Origin: Staphylococcus argenteus
GTDB lineage: Bacteria; Bacillota; Bacilli; Staphylococcales; Staphylococcaceae
Direction of reading: 5' to 3'
DNA length: 64,000 bases
NCBI RefSeq assembly: GCF_000236925.1
Contig: NC_016941.1
Coordinates: 806,001 to 870,000 of the forward strand
Of the stretch, positions 52,309 through 64,000 are shown one piece after another. The notes beneath the pieces are model-generated. The model saw only the letters and a list, made by a program, of their open reading frames with translations, searched no databases and had not been told where the DNA came from. Within the stretch, counting starts at the first letter, position 1. Each line of letters begins with the position of its first letter. The translations under genes and the position numbers were made by a program.

Positions 52309-53160
52309 TTATTCATTTTCAGCGGTAATACGACCTAAAGTCAAACTTACGATTAAACCGATGATAAATACGACAATCGAAACAAACCACATCGTGATAT
52401 TAGTTGGTAAGCCTGGAAATACTGCAAGGAGTGATCCGATAACAAAACCTATAATTAGCGCAAAAGTCATCAAAGTATGGTGTGATAAAAAATACTGAAT
52501 GATTTTACTGGAAAAAATGAAACCAGCAAGTACACCAAAACCGACTGCAAGTAATATAGGAATACCGGCAAAATTAAGCTTAACTACTTCAGAAATAGCT
52601 AACATGACAGTACCATAAACACCAAATACCAATAACATAAACGAACCTGAAATACCTGGAAGTAACATTGCGCTGGATGCACACATGCCCGCAATAAAAT
52701 ATTTAAAAATAAGACCAGTTGATAGCGTCAGCGTTTCACCAGCGTGCTTATCCCCACTATTCAATAAAGTAATAATAATTAAAATGACGATACCAGTTAT
52801 TACCATCATATAATGTTTTGCTGTAAATGATGACTTATAGTTAGATATTTTCAATAAGTAAGGGACAATTCCTATAATTAAACCACCAAAGAAAAACATA
52901 GTAGGTATGTGATGCTGGCTTAATAAGTAATTGAAAAGATTACTTAGTGATCCCATTGCTAATAACATACCAATTATAATAGGAAGTAAAAATGTGAAAC
53001 TTGGCCAAAAGCGTCGTGAAAAGATCCCGCTTATGGAAGCGATAAATTGGTTGTATATACCTAGCAATAAAGCGATTGTGCCGCCACTAACGCCAGGTAC
53101 TAAATCACTCGTGCCCATAGCAAATCCTTTAAAAATATTAATCCATTTAAACTGTTGCAT
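52309..53160 (-). CDS. popT: DUF368 membrane protein (PopT-type undecaprenyl-phosphate translocase)
   Basis: 283 aa, about eight transmembrane segments. The N-terminal GFAMGTSDLVPGVSGGTIALLLGIY (about 12-36) and the internal copy MLLPGISGSFMLLVFGVY (about 165) are the paired re-entrant motifs of DUF368. In other bacteria DUF368 (PopT) proteins recycle the carrier lipid undecaprenyl phosphate across the membrane, alongside DedA-family UptA; I recall a staphylococcal member in that work. Single gene, AAAGGAG before the ATG. Confidence 0.85.
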   Translation of the reverse strand: MQQFKWINIFKGFAMGTSDLVPGVSGGTIALLLGIYNQFIASISGIFSRRFWPSFTFLLPIIIGMLLAMGSLSNLFNYLLSQHHIPTMFFFGGLIIGIVPYLLKISNYKSSFTAKHYMMVITGIVILIIITLLNSGDKHAGETLTLSTGLIFKYFIAGMCASSAMLLPGISGSFMLLVFGVYGTVMLAISEVVKLNFAGIPILLAVGFGVLAGFIFSSKIIQYFLSHHTLMTFALIIGFVIGSLLAVFPGLPTNITMWFVSIVVFIIGLIVSLTLGRITAENE

Positions 53161-53486
53161 GAATAACTCCTTTCTATCGATTGGAATAAAACATAAATAG
53201 CATCATACCATATCATAAATGTTTTAGTGAAATGATAACATATTTTAAAAACATAAAATCCATTGAGAAATTATGAGTACTGATTATCATTTATACTTCT
53301 GAACTGAGTCAATTAGAGATGTACTTTAGAGTTACTAAAAATAATAAAAAGGGTTTAAGTTATTTATATTAAGGTATAAGTAAGTTATAATTAACTGAAC
53401 GCATTATTACAAAGTCTTTTTGACTACAAATTAAAATTATTATAAACTAGTTAAGAAAACTTTATATTTTACGGAGGGAATATAAA
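53161..53486. promoter_or_regulatory. suf operon upstream region
   Basis: No gene. A candidate promoter TTGACT (53420-53425) and TATAAA (53441-53446) has a short 15-nt spacer. No recognisable repressor site (SufR or Fur box) was found. Confidence 0.4.
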
Positions 53487-54248
53487 ATGGCATCAACATT
53501 AGAAATCAAAGACCTACATGTGTCTATTGAGGATAAAGAAATCTTAAAAGGTGTTAACTTGACAATTAACACTGATGAAATACATGCGATTATGGGACCA
53601 AACGGGACAGGTAAATCAACTTTATCATCTGCAATTATGGGACACCCAAGCTATGAAGTAACTAAAGGAGAAGTACTTTTAGACGGTGTTAATATTTTAG
53701 AATTAGAAGTTGATGAAAGAGCAAAAGCAGGGTTGTTCTTAGCAATGCAATATCCATCTGAAATTACAGGTGTAACAAATGCTGATTTCATGCGTTCTGC
53801 AATTAATGCGAAACGTGAAGAAGGACAAGAGATTAACTTAATGCAATTTATTAAGAAATTAGATAAGAACATGGACTTTTTAGATATCGATAAAGACATG
53901 GCTCAACGTTATTTAAATGAAGGTTTCTCAGGTGGAGAGAAGAAACGTAACGAAATCTTACAATTAATGATGTTAGAACCTAAATTTGCAATCTTAGATG
54001 AAATCGATTCAGGTTTAGACATCGATGCATTAAAAGTTGTATCAAAAGGCATTAACCAAATGCGTGGGGAAAACTTTGGTGCATTAATGATTACACACTA
54101 TCAACGTTTATTAAACTATATTACACCAGATAAAGTACATGTAATGTATGCTGGTAAAGTCGTTAAGTCTGGCGGTCCAGAATTAGCAAAACGTCTTGAA
54201 GAAGAAGGATATGAATGGGTTAAAGAAGAGTTCGGTTCAGCTGAATAA
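53487..54248 (+). CDS. sufC: SufC, Fe-S assembly ATPase
   Basis: 253 aa ABC ATPase. Walker [10 protein letters not shown] (37-45), signature [13 protein letters not shown], Walker [13 protein letters not shown]. It powers the SufBCD scaffold rather than a transporter. GGAGGGAA precedes the ATG. First gene of sufCDSUB, the main iron-sulfur cluster system of Firmicutes. Confidence 0.96.
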   Translation: MASTLEIKDLHVSIEDKEILKGVNLTINTDEIHAIMGPNGTGKSTLSSAIMGHPSYEVTKGEVLLDGVNILELEVDERAKAGLFLAMQYPSEITGVTNADFMRSAINAKREEGQEINLMQFIKKLDKNMDFLDIDKDMAQRYLNEGFSGGEKKRNEILQLMMLEPKFAILDEIDSGLDIDALKVVSKGINQMRGENFGALMITHYQRLLNYITPDKVHVMYAGKVVKSGGPELAKRLEEEGYEWVKEEFGSAE

Positions 54249-54346
54249 TCTTATTAATACAATATCCACGAGATGTTCATCTATATATGATGAAAATGAA
54301 CATTTATTCGAAATAGTAAATTTCATCAAGTAGGAGGAAAAAAGTT

Positions 54347-55654
54347 ATGACAACTGATATTTTGAACATTTCTGAAGAACAACTTGTTGATTATTCTAAA
54401 GCCCACAATGAACCTTCTTGGATGACAGAATTACGTAAAAAAGCTTTGAAATTAACAGAAACTTTAGAAATGCCAAAACCTGATAAAACAAAATTAAGAA
54501 AATGGGATTTTGATTCTTTTAAAGAACACGATGTTAAAGGTGATGTTTATCAATCTTTATCACAATTACCTGAGTCAGTAAGAGAAATTATTGATGTAGA
54601 TCAATCAAAAAATTTAGTAATTCAACATAACAATACGATTGCATTTACACAAGTTGATAATAATGCATCAAATGATGGTGTTATTATTGAAGGTTTAGCT
54701 GATGCACTTGTAAATCATAGTGATTTAGTACAAAAGTACTTTATGAAAGATGCAGTAACTATAGATGAACATCGAATTACAGCGCTACATACAGCATTAG
54801 TTAATGGTGGCGTATTTGTTTATGTTCCTAAAAATGTAGTTGTAGAACATCCAGTACAATATGTTGTTTTACATGATGATGAGAACGCAAGTTTCTATAA
54901 TCATGTCATTATTGTTACTGAAGAAAGTGCTGAAGTGACATATGTTGAAAACTATTTATCAAATGCATCTGGTGAAGGAAATCAATTGAATATTGTTTCT
55001 GAAGTCATTGCTGGTGCAAATTCAAATATTACTTATGGTTCAGTAGATTACATGGACAAAGGCTTTACAGGTCATATCATTCGTCGTGGTATTACAGAAG
55101 CGGATGCTTTAATTAACTGGGCGTTAGGTTTAATGAATGAAGGAAGCCAAATTATTGATAATACAACTAATTTATATGGTGATCGTTCAACAAGTTCACT
55201 TAAATCAGTTGTAGTTGGAACAGGCGAACAAAAAATCAATTTAACATCTAAAATTGTTCAATATGGTAAAGAAACGGATGGTTATATCCTAAAACATGGT
55301 GTAATGAAAGAACATGCATCGTCTGTGTTTAATGGTATTGGATATATCAAGCATGGTGGTACAAAATCAATTGCAAACCAAGAATCACGTGTATTAATGT
55401 TATCAGAACACGCACGAGGAGACGCAAATCCAATTTTATTAATTGATGAAGATGATGTTCAAGCAGGCCACGCGGCTTCAGTAGGTCGTGTTGATCCGGA
55501 TCAACTTTATTACTTAATGAGTCGTGGTATTTCTCAAAGAGAAGCAGAACGACTTGTTATTCATGGTTTCTTAGATCCAGTAGTACGTGAGTTACCTATC
55601 GAAGATGTTAAACGTCAATTAAGAGAAGTAATTGAACGTAAAGTATCTAAATAA
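54347..55654 (+). CDS. sufD: SufD, Fe-S scaffold subunit
   Basis: 435 aa. Right-handed beta-helix core with the conserved DDVQAGHAASVGRVDPDQLYYLMSRG (about 365-390) containing the His of the SufB-SufD interface, and a C-terminal helical domain. It pairs with SufB on the SufC dimer. AGGAGG precedes the ATG. Confidence 0.96.
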   Translation: MTTDILNISEEQLVDYSKAHNEPSWMTELRKKALKLTETLEMPKPDKTKLRKWDFDSFKEHDVKGDVYQSLSQLPESVREIIDVDQSKNLVIQHNNTIAFTQVDNNASNDGVIIEGLADALVNHSDLVQKYFMKDAVTIDEHRITALHTALVNGGVFVYVPKNVVVEHPVQYVVLHDDENASFYNHVIIVTEESAEVTYVENYLSNASGEGNQLNIVSEVIAGANSNITYGSVDYMDKGFTGHIIRRGITEADALINWALGLMNEGSQIIDNTTNLYGDRSTSSLKSVVVGTGEQKINLTSKIVQYGKETDGYILKHGVMKEHASSVFNGIGYIKHGGTKSIANQESRVLMLSEHARGDANPILLIDEDDVQAGHAASVGRVDPDQLYYLMSRGISQREAERLVIHGFLDPVVRELPIEDVKRQLREVIERKVSK

Positions 55655-55710
55655 GTTATTGTAAATTAAATTTAAACTGTTGATATTGGTGAGAAACTTT
55701 TACAACGTAG

Positions 55711-57451
<1,741 letters not shown>

Positions 57452-57602
57452 TATGCTGTTAATCATAAGATAAAATGACATAAGACATAAAATAAGTTTA
57501 GACGCTTTTATAAGATAGTATGTCATTGTTATAATATGATTTACATCATGAATTAAAAACTTACGCACGCCGTTGTAAATATATTTTTAAGGAGTGATTG
57601 AA

Positions 57603-59000
57603 ATGGCTAAAAAAGCACCTGATGTTGGGGATTATAAATATGGATTCCACGACGATGATGTTTCCATTTTCAGATCAGAACGTGGTTTAACTGAGAATAT
57701 TGTTAGAGAAATTTCTAACATGAAAAATGAGCCGGAATGGATGTTAGATTTCCGTCTTAAATCATTAAAATTATTTTATAAAATGCCAATGCCTCAATGG
57801 GGTGGCGACTTATCGGAATTGAATTTCGATGACATTACGTACTATGTTAAACCGTCAGAACAAGCTGAGCGTTCATGGGATGAAGTGCCAGAAGAAATTA
57901 AACGAACTTTTGATAAATTAGGGATTCCTGAGGCTGAACAAAAATATTTAGCCGGTGTTTCTGCACAATATGAATCAGAAGTTGTTTACCATAACATGGA
58001 AAAAGAACTTGAAGAAAAAGGTATCATTTTCAAAGATACAGATAGTGCTTTACAAGAAAACGAAGAACTATTTAAAAAATACTTTGCGTCAGTTATTCCT
58101 GCAGCAGATAATAAATTTGCAGCGTTGAACTCAGCAGTATGGTCAGGTGGTTCATTCATTTACGTACCTAAAAATGTTAAATTAGATACGCCATTACAAG
58201 CATATTTCCGTATAAATTCTGAAAATATGGGGCAATTTGAACGTACACTAATTATTGCTGATGAAGGTGCTTCTGTACATTATGTAGAAGGTTGTACCGC
58301 ACCAGTATATACAACAAGTTCATTACACTCAGCTGTTGTTGAAATTATCGTGCACAAGGATGCACATGTACGTTATACAACTATTCAAAACTGGGCAAAC
58401 AATGTATATAACTTAGTTACGAAACGTACTTTTGTTTATGAAAATGGAAATATGGAATGGGTAGATGGTAACTTAGGTTCTAAGTTAACGATGAAATATC
58501 CAAACTGTGTTCTATTAGGAGAAGGTGCGAAAGGTAGTACATTATCAATTGCATTCGCTGGTAAAGGACAAGTTCAAGATGCCGGTGCTAAAATGATTCA
58601 TAAAGCACCTAATACATCTTCTACAATTGTTTCTAAATCTATTTCTAAAAATGGTGGTAAAGTTATTTACCGTGGTATTGTACATTTTGGACGTAAAGCA
58701 AAAGGTGCGCGTTCTAACATTGAATGCGATACGTTAATCTTAGATAATGAATCAACTTCAGATACAATTCCATATAATGAAGTATTCAACGATCAAATCT
58801 CATTAGAGCATGAAGCTAAAGTGTCAAAAGTTTCTGAAGAACAATTATTCTATTTAATGAGTCGTGGTATCTCTGAAGAAGAAGCGACAGAAATGATTGT
58901 TATGGGATTCATCGAACCATTTACAAAAGAACTTCCAATGGAATATGCGGTAGAAATGAACCGTTTAATCAAATTCGAAATGGAAGGTAGTATTGGATAG
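57603..59000 (+). CDS. sufB: SufB, Fe-S cluster scaffold
   Basis: 465 aa. Beta-helix core with the conserved Cys in YVEGCTAP (about 229), and [18 protein letters not shown] (about 362) with the second conserved Cys. Clusters are assembled at the SufB-SufD interface. The ATG at 57603 is preceded by AAGGAGTG; a GTG at 57594 overlaps that site. 151 bp separate it from sufU. Confidence 0.96.
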   Translation: MAKKAPDVGDYKYGFHDDDVSIFRSERGLTENIVREISNMKNEPEWMLDFRLKSLKLFYKMPMPQWGGDLSELNFDDITYYVKPSEQAERSWDEVPEEIKRTFDKLGIPEAEQKYLAGVSAQYESEVVYHNMEKELEEKGIIFKDTDSALQENEELFKKYFASVIPAADNKFAALNSAVWSGGSFIYVPKNVKLDTPLQAYFRINSENMGQFERTLIIADEGASVHYVEGCTAPVYTTSSLHSAVVEIIVHKDAHVRYTTIQNWANNVYNLVTKRTFVYENGNMEWVDGNLGSKLTMKYPNCVLLGEGAKGSTLSIAFAGKGQVQDAGAKMIHKAPNTSSTIVSKSISKNGGKVIYRGIVHFGRKAKGARSNIECDTLILDNESTSDTIPYNEVFNDQISLEHEAKVSKVSEEQLFYLMSRGISEEEATEMIVMGFIEPFTKELPMEYAVEMNRLIKFEMEGSIG

Positions 59001-59072
59001 CTTTAAACCGCGTTGTTAAGCTATTCTTAACTACCGAAAATGGTTATTGATACCATTTTGATACTGAATATA

Positions 59073-59104
59073 ACAAAAAGCCACATTTATGTGGCTTTTT
59101 TGGT
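59073..59104 (+). terminator. suf operon terminator
   Basis: AAAAGCCACAT and ATGTGGCTTTT, a perfect stem with a 2-4 nt loop and TTTTT. Confidence 0.9.
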
Positions 59105-59327
59105 TTTATAACTAAATCGGATTGATAGATAAGCTTTGTACTTATTTATCAGTTCGATTTTTTGATTGATGTAAAAAAATCATTGATGGTGGATAAAGCG
59201 ACAACACAAATACAACATGATTGTGGCATTAGAGTGATGGTCTTTATTAAATTAATTGAAAACTACATCAAATATTCTTTAAAGATAATTCGATAATAGT
59301 TCGATTAAGTTTCGATGTATAAGTGAG
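59105..59327. other. Intergenic DNA after the suf operon
   Basis: AT-rich, no gene. AATCGGATTGATAGATAAG and a weak inverse TTATCAGTTCGATT suggest a loose inverted repeat near 59115-59165. Confidence 0.35.
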
Positions 59328-59642
59328 TTAAAATAAGAAAACTATTAATAATATTAAGTTCACTACAGATGTTGCTAATGGACCGTAAGTTTTAAAGACA
59401 TCTTTACTTTTATAACCAACAATCGCATCTAAAAATTGAACTAAAATCATTGCAATGGATATAGTTATCAAAAATATAGCACTATGAATGACTAAAGAAA
59501 AAACAGCTAATAAAAATAAAGGTAAGCTTCGACTAAGTGCATAATAAGCATTTATATTATGGCTAGATGCACATGCTCGAATTGAATAACCTAAACTTAC
59601 ACTGGCACTAATGATTGTAAATATTGCTAAAACAAAATACAT
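59328..59642 (-). CDS. Small membrane protein (104 aa)
   Basis: Three or four hydrophobic segments (about 2-22, 37-72, 86-103) with few charges between them (NINAYYALSR; GYKSKDVFKTYG). AAGAAAGAAGG lies before the ATG. I recognise no family; it may be a DUF4267-like protein. It is divergent from the CNNM-type gene. Confidence 0.65.
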   Translation of the reverse strand: MYFVLAIFTIISASVSLGYSIRACASSHNINAYYALSRSLPLFLLAVFSLVIHSAIFLITISIAMILVQFLDAIVGYKSKDVFKTYGPLATSVVNLILLIVFLF

Positions 59643-59969
59643 GTTAATCCTTCTTTCTTTAGCGAGAATTTTAAATAAGTTTACTTAAAAGTAAAATTCC
59701 TACTGTCTTCAATAATCATCTCTAGTATAACTTTATTCAAAGTTAATGACTATCATGTGAATTCTGTTTAAATAATTCCACAAATATTTATACTACATTC
59801 AGATTAAAGCACTAAACCTCGTCATATTAGAATCTTTCGTAAAAGGCATTTTAGTTACTATTAATAAAAGTATTATATATAATGAATTTTATATGGTTTA
59901 TTAAACTAGAACGTCGGGAATTAAGTAACTACAACAAAAATAAGATATGACAATAAGGAGACGACACAC
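59643..59969. other. Intergenic region between divergent genes
   Basis: About 330 bp, AT-rich, presumably with both promoters; none can be fixed. No repeat or hairpin stands out. Confidence 0.4.
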
Positions 59970-61010
59970 GTGATCATTGCCATAATTATATTGATATTTA
60001 TTTCGTTTTTCTTTTCAGGAAGTGAGACTGCATTAACAGCTGCAAATAAAACTAAATTTAAAACAGAAGCTGACAAAGGTGATAAAAAAGCGAAAGGCAT
60101 TGTAAGGTTACTAGAGAAACCAAGTGAGTTCATTACAACAATTTTAATAGGGAATAATGTCGCAAATATATTGCTACCAACACTTGTAACTATTATGGCA
60201 TTACGCTGGGGCATCAGTGTTGGAATTGCATCAGCTGTCTTAACTGTTGTTATCATTTTGATTTCTGAAGTGATTCCAAAGTCTGTAGCAGCAACATTTC
60301 CGGACAAAATAACGAGGCTTGTATATCCGGTTATCAATATTTGTGTGTTTGTATTTCGTCCAATTACACTACTTTTAAATAAATTAACAGACAGTATTAA
60401 TCGAAGTTTATCAAAAGGACAACCACAAGAGCATCAATTCTCTAAAGAAGAGTTTAAAACGATGTTAGCAATTGCAGGGCACGAGGGTGCTTTAAATGAA
60501 ATTGAGACAAATAGACTAAAAGGTGTTATTAATTTTGAAAATTTAAAAGTTAAAGATGTCGACACAACACCAAGAGTTAATGTGACTGCATTTGCATCAA
60601 ATGCGACATATGAAGAAGTTTATGAAACGGTTATGAATAAACCTTACACAAGATATCCGGTGTATGAAGGTGATATAGATAACATCATTGGCGTGTTTCA
60701 TTCTAAATATTTATTAGCTTGGAGTAATAATAAAGAAAATCAAATTACAAACTATTCAGCTAAACCATTATTTGTGAATGAACATAACAAAGCGGAGTGG
60801 GTATTACGTAAGATGACAATTTCTAGAAAACATTTAGCTATTGTATTAGACGAATTTGGTGGAACTGAAGCGATTGTGTCACATGAGGATTTAATTGAAG
60901 AATTGTTAGGTATGGAAATTGAGGACGAGATGGATAAAAAAGAAAAAGAAAAACTTTCTAGACAACAAATTCAATACCAACAGCGAAAAAAACGTAACAT
61001 TTCAATCTAA
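59970..61010 (+). CDS. CNNM/CorC-type membrane protein (DUF21 plus CBS pair)
   Basis: 346 aa. An N-terminal DUF21 membrane domain (about 1-130, [15 protein letters not shown] motif) and paired CBS domains (about 195-320, [18 protein letters not shown] and [29 protein letters not shown]). The C-terminal CorC/HlyC domain of longer members is missing or very short. Related proteins handle magnesium efflux or resistance; the old name hemolysin is misleading. GTG start after AAGGAG. Confidence 0.87.
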   Translation: MIIAIIILIFISFFFSGSETALTAANKTKFKTEADKGDKKAKGIVRLLEKPSEFITTILIGNNVANILLPTLVTIMALRWGISVGIASAVLTVVIILISEVIPKSVAATFPDKITRLVYPVINICVFVFRPITLLLNKLTDSINRSLSKGQPQEHQFSKEEFKTMLAIAGHEGALNEIETNRLKGVINFENLKVKDVDTTPRVNVTAFASNATYEEVYETVMNKPYTRYPVYEGDIDNIIGVFHSKYLLAWSNNKENQITNYSAKPLFVNEHNKAEWVLRKMTISRKHLAIVLDEFGGTEAIVSHEDLIEELLGMEIEDEMDKKEKEKLSRQQIQYQQRKKRNISI

Positions 61011-61023
61011 GGGGCGAACAACT

Positions 61024-62091
61024 ATGTGGAATATGAACCGACTTACTCAAATGTTAAATATTAAATATCCAATTATACAAGCAGGTATGGCGGGAAGCAC
61101 TACGCCACAACTAGTAGCATCTGTAAGTAATAGTGGTGGATTAGGAACCATTGGCGCAGGTTATTTTAATACGAAACAGTTAGACGAAGAAATAGACCGA
61201 GTAAGAGAATTAACTAAAAATGTTTTTGGTGTGAATATTTTTGTACCAAGTCATCAATCATATACAAGTTCGCAAATCGATAACATGAATGCATGGTTAA
61301 AACCTTATAGACGTGCATTACATTTAGAAGAACCCGTTGTAAAAATTACGGAAGAACAGCAATTTAAATGTCATATAGATACAATTATAGAAAAACAAGT
61401 ACCTGTTTGTTGTTTTACTTTTGGGATTCCTAGTGAAAAAATTATTAATAGATTGAAAGAAGCGAATATTAAACTTGTCGGGACAGCAACATGTGTTGAC
61501 GAGGCTATCGCGAATGAAAAAGCAGGTATGGATGCTATCGTTGCACAAGGAAGTGAAGCCGGTGGACATCGAGGTTCATTTTTAAAAACTCAAAAACAAG
61601 TACCTATGATTGGAACGATATCACTTGTGCCTCAAATTGTAGATGCTGTGACTATACCAGTCATCGCTGCAGGCGGTATTATGGATGGTAGAGGAATTCT
61701 TGCAAGTATTATTTTAGGTGCTGAAGGTGTACAAATGGGAACTGCATTTTTAACATCACAAGATAGTAAAGCATCAAAACTTTTGCGAGATGCAATAATA
61801 AATAGTAAAGAAACAGATACTGTTGTAACTAAAGCATTCAGTGGAAAATTTGCACGTGGCATCAACAATAGATTTATCGAAGAAATGTCTCAATTCGAAG
61901 GTGACATCCCTGACTACCCAATACAAAATGAACTAACAAGTAGCATAAGAAAAGCCGCAGCAAACCTTGCTGACAAAGAGTTAACGCATATGTGGAGCGG
62001 CCAAAGCCCACGACTAGCAACTACACATCCCGCCAACACCATCATGTCTAACTTAATCAATCAAATAAATCAAATTATGCAACACAAATAA
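61024..62091 (+). CDS. Nitronate monooxygenase / FabK-like flavoprotein
   Basis: 355 aa, FMN TIM barrel. [33 protein letters not shown] (about 15-47) and [13 protein letters not shown] (about 178) with the catalytic His, and GGIMDGRGI and [10 protein letters not shown] for FMN phosphate binding. The family oxidises alkyl nitronates; the related FabK is an enoyl-ACP reductase, but this organism group uses FabI, so the nitronate role is more likely. AAGGGG precedes the ATG at 61024; it lies 13 bp after the CNNM gene, a likely operon. Confidence 0.87.
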   Translation: MWNMNRLTQMLNIKYPIIQAGMAGSTTPQLVASVSNSGGLGTIGAGYFNTKQLDEEIDRVRELTKNVFGVNIFVPSHQSYTSSQIDNMNAWLKPYRRALHLEEPVVKITEEQQFKCHIDTIIEKQVPVCCFTFGIPSEKIINRLKEANIKLVGTATCVDEAIANEKAGMDAIVAQGSEAGGHRGSFLKTQKQVPMIGTISLVPQIVDAVTIPVIAAGGIMDGRGILASIILGAEGVQMGTAFLTSQDSKASKLLRDAIINSKETDTVVTKAFSGKFARGINNRFIEEMSQFEGDIPDYPIQNELTSSIRKAAANLADKELTHMWSGQSPRLATTHPANTIMSNLINQINQIMQHK

Positions 62092-62107
62092 ACGATCGCA
62101 ATCCACA

Positions 62108-62145
62108 AAACCACAAGCGCCTGACTTACAATTTTAGCGCTTGTC
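62108..62145 (+). terminator. Hairpin after the flavoprotein gene
   Basis: ACAAGCGC and GCGCTTGT pair around a 16-nt loop; the T run is weak. Confidence 0.5.
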
Positions 62146-62181
62146 AATTTCGTTGATTGCGTTTTAATTTTACAAATCAAA

Positions 62182-62353
62182 AGAAACAAAAGCATGTTGC
62201 TGCAGTTCATTTATAAAAGTAAAAAGAAACAAAAGCATCAAGGTGAAATTCGTTGGTATGAGCAAGAAGAAACAAAAGCATCAGATTAAAATTTGTTGGT
62301 ATGAATATGCAGAATCACAATTAGCAAACCGAAGTTCGTTGAAATGATTATGA
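62182..62353. repeat. 43-bp tandem repeat, about four copies
   Basis: AGAAACAAAAGCAT begins at 62182, 62225 and 62268, exactly 43 bp apart; a degenerate fourth copy (AGAATCACAATTAGC) begins at 62311. Copies two and three also share TTGTTGGTATGA-type ends, and the fourth has TTCGTTGAAATGA. No coding frame runs through it. It is a VNTR-like element just before the DUF72 gene. Confidence 0.88.
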
Positions 62354-62389
62354 TAAAAGTTATATGGTATGATGACAGTGGTGATATAA

Positions 62390-63238
62390 ATGATAAACAT
62401 CGGATTAACAGGTTGGGGTGATCACTATTCATTATATGAAGATTTAGAACGCCAAACTGATAAACTTAAAACATATGCTGGACACTTTCCGGTTGTTGAA
62501 TTAGATGCTACATATTATGCGATACAACCAGAAAGAAATATATTGAAATGGATAAAAGAGACACCTGATACATTTGAATTTGTTGTAAAAATTCATCAAG
62601 CACTCACTTTGCATGCTGATTACAAAGCATTTGCAGACACGAGGCAAGAGTTATTTGAGCAATTCAAGAAAATGTTAGAACCATTACAAACACATCATAA
62701 ATTAGCGATGGTACTGGTTCAATTTCCGCCTTGGTTTGATTGCAATGCACAAAATATCAAATACATTTTGTATGTAAGACAACAATTACAATCATTTCCA
62801 ATGTGTGTTGAATTTAGACATCAATCTTGGTTTAGTGATGCATTTAAAGAACAAACATTGGCATTTTTAACTGAAAATGAAATTATACATGCAGTAGTTG
62901 ATGAGCCACAAGTAAAAGAAGGTAGTATCCCGTTGGTGAATCGAATTACAAATGAAATTGCATTTGTTCGTTATCATGGACGAAACCAATATGGTTGGAC
63001 AAAAAAAGACATGTCAGACCAAGAATGGCGAGATGTTCGCTATTTATATGATTATAATGAGCAAGAATTAACAGACTTAGCACAAAAGGCACAAATTTTG
63101 GAACAGAAAGCTAAGAAAGTTTATGTCATATTTAACAATAATTCTGGTGGACACGCAGCGAATAATGCTAAAACTTACCAGCAATTATTAAATATAGATT
63201 ATGAAGGATTAGCACCACAACAATTAAAATTATTTTAA
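62390..63238 (+). CDS. DUF72 (YunF-like) protein
   Basis: 282 aa TIM-barrel-like protein of unknown function. INIGLTGWGDHYSLY at the start, VVELDATYYAIQPERNILKWIKETPDTFEFVVKIH (about 35-70), CVEFRHQSWF (about 138), FVRYHGRNQYGW (about 197) and YVIFNNNSGGHAANNA (about 248) are the family's conserved blocks. It may bind nucleic acid or a metal; nothing is proven. The TauE/SafE gene follows 12 bp later. Confidence 0.85.
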   Translation: MINIGLTGWGDHYSLYEDLERQTDKLKTYAGHFPVVELDATYYAIQPERNILKWIKETPDTFEFVVKIHQALTLHADYKAFADTRQELFEQFKKMLEPLQTHHKLAMVLVQFPPWFDCNAQNIKYILYVRQQLQSFPMCVEFRHQSWFSDAFKEQTLAFLTENEIIHAVVDEPQVKEGSIPLVNRITNEIAFVRYHGRNQYGWTKKDMSDQEWRDVRYLYDYNEQELTDLAQKAQILEQKAKKVYVIFNNNSGGHAANNAKTYQQLLNIDYEGLAPQQLKLF

Positions 63239-63250
63239 GAGGCGACGACT

Positions 63251-64000
63251 ATGTTATTAACAATTACATTATTAGTTTTAATCGGTGGATTATCAGCGAT
63301 TATCGGATCAATTGTTGGCATCGGTGGCGGTATAATTATCGTGCCAACAATGGTTTATTTAGGCGTTGAACATGGATTACTTCACGGTATTACAACGCAA
63401 GTAGCTATTGGGACATCATCAGTCATTCTAATTGTTACAGGACTTTCTTCATCACTTGGTTATTTGAAAACGAAACAAGTAGATATAAAAAATGGTTCGA
63501 TATTTTTATTTGGACTATTACCTGGATCATTACTAGGATCTTTTATTAGTAGGTATTTAACGTTCGAATCATTTAATTTATACTTTGGTATCTTTTTAAT
63601 ATTTGTTGCTATTTTGTTAATGATTAGAAATAAGATTAAACCATTTAAAATATTTGATAAACCAAAATATCAAAAGACATATGTAGATGCTAAAGGTAAA
63701 ACATATCATTACAGCGTCCCGCCTTTGTTTGCTTTTATTACGACGTTTTTAATTGGTATACTAACAGGATTATTTGGAATTGGTGGTGGCGCACTAATGA
63801 CACCGCTTATGCTTATTGTATTTAGATTTCCACCGCATGTTGCAGTTGGAACAAGTATGATGATGATTTTCTTTTCTAGTGTGATGAGTTCTATTGGACA
63901 TATTGCTCAAGGCCATGTTGCTTGGGGGTATGCAATTATTTTAATTATTTCAAGTTACTTTGGTGCAAAAATTGGCGTAAAAGTAAATCAATCCATTAAA
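63251..64000 (+). CDS. TauE/SafE-family permease (cut by window end)
   Basis: The frame from ATG 63251 stays open to the window end (250 codons). Two repeated halves each begin with a glycine-rich motif (GSIVGIGGGIIIVPTM near residue 18 and GLFGIGGGALMTPLM near 174), as in the sulfite/sulfonate exporter family. About seven hydrophobic segments are visible. The substrate is unknown. AAGAGGCG precedes the ATG. The C-terminus is outside the window. Confidence 0.87.
   Translation, partial: MLLTITLLVLIGGLSAIIGSIVGIGGGIIIVPTMVYLGVEHGLLHGITTQVAIGTSSVILIVTGLSSSLGYLKTKQVDIKNGSIFLFGLLPGSLLGSFISRYLTFESFNLYFGIFLIFVAILLMIRNKIKPFKIFDKPKYQKTYVDAKGKTYHYSVPPLFAFITTFLIGILTGLFGIGGGALMTPLMLIVFRFPPHVAVGTSMMMIFFSSVMSSIGHIAQGHVAWGYAIILIISSYFGAKIGVKVNQSIK

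Noticed and set aside
61024..62091. Assignment of the flavoprotein as enoyl-ACP reductase FabK
   Set aside because: It lacks a fatty-acid gene context, and staphylococci use FabI; the nitronate monooxygenase branch fits better, though motifs overlap.

Overview
The window is AT-rich, tightly packed Gram-positive chromosome. It matches the Staphylococcus aureus complex over its whole length: the gene order rapZ-glmR-whiA-tRNA-clpP, cggR-gapA-pgk-tpiA-gpmI-eno, secG-est-rnr-smpB-ssrA, clfA-vwb-emp-nuc-cspC, metNIQ and sufCDSUB, the tmRNA tag peptide (GKSNNNFAVAA) and STAR repeats. Housekeeping proteins are almost identical to what I recall of S. aureus. Nuc, ClfA region A, vWbp and single residues of GapA, enolase and SufS differ in many places, so a diverged lineage such as S. 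argenteus, S. schweitzeri or a deep S. aureus branch seems more likely than a common S. aureus clone. That is a judgement from memory, not an alignment.

Layout. 1-8,640: nucleotide-sugar regulators rapZ and glmR, whiA, tRNA-Arg(CCG), clpP behind a CtsR operator, a malic/malolactic enzyme, an SDR epimerase, an RsaH-like small RNA and a low-complexity membrane protein. 8,641-16,480: the lower-glycolysis operon headed by its own repressor. 16,680-21,680: a small membrane protein, secG, carboxylesterase, RNase R, SmpB and tmRNA. 21,680-28,300: accessory DNA downstream of ssrA, a known island attachment site. It holds a frameshifted IS3-type transposase, a secreted hydrophobic protein with a small membrane partner, an Abi-like membrane/coiled-coil protein, a lipoprotein, a MarR-metallohydrolase pair and an acetyltransferase.

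28,500-37,370: a surface and secreted virulence block: clumping factor A with a long Ser-Asp repeat, von Willebrand factor-binding protein, Emp, a small secreted protein that looks like an Emp/vWbp chimera, thermonuclease and a cold-shock protein. vwb, emp and the chimera share one promoter design: GTTAA-like half-sites every 11 bp (SaeR type), at a fixed distance from TATAAT. 37,900-48,800: small hypothetical and stress genes, including an exported papain-like enzyme, STAR repeats, YozE, a histidine phosphatase, an ArgO-like exporter, ohr, aroD, a nitroreductase, thioredoxin-like proteins and gcvH.

48,850-51,650: a SAM riboswitch controlling a methionine ABC transporter. 51,800-53,160: a SigB-type promoter with a CsbD protein, and a DUF368 (PopT-type) membrane protein. 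53,480-59,100: the SUF iron-sulfur cluster operon. 59,300-64,000: membrane proteins, a CNNM/CorC-type protein, a nitronate monooxygenase-like flavoprotein, a 43-bp tandem repeat, a DUF72 protein and a TauE/SafE permease cut by the window end.

Most of the window is conserved core. The best leads for something undescribed are the post-ssrA accessory segment (22.7-24.8 kb), the chimeric secreted protein with its shared Sae-type promoter, the 108-bp higher-order repeat inside clfA, and the palindromes and tandem repeats in intergenic DNA.
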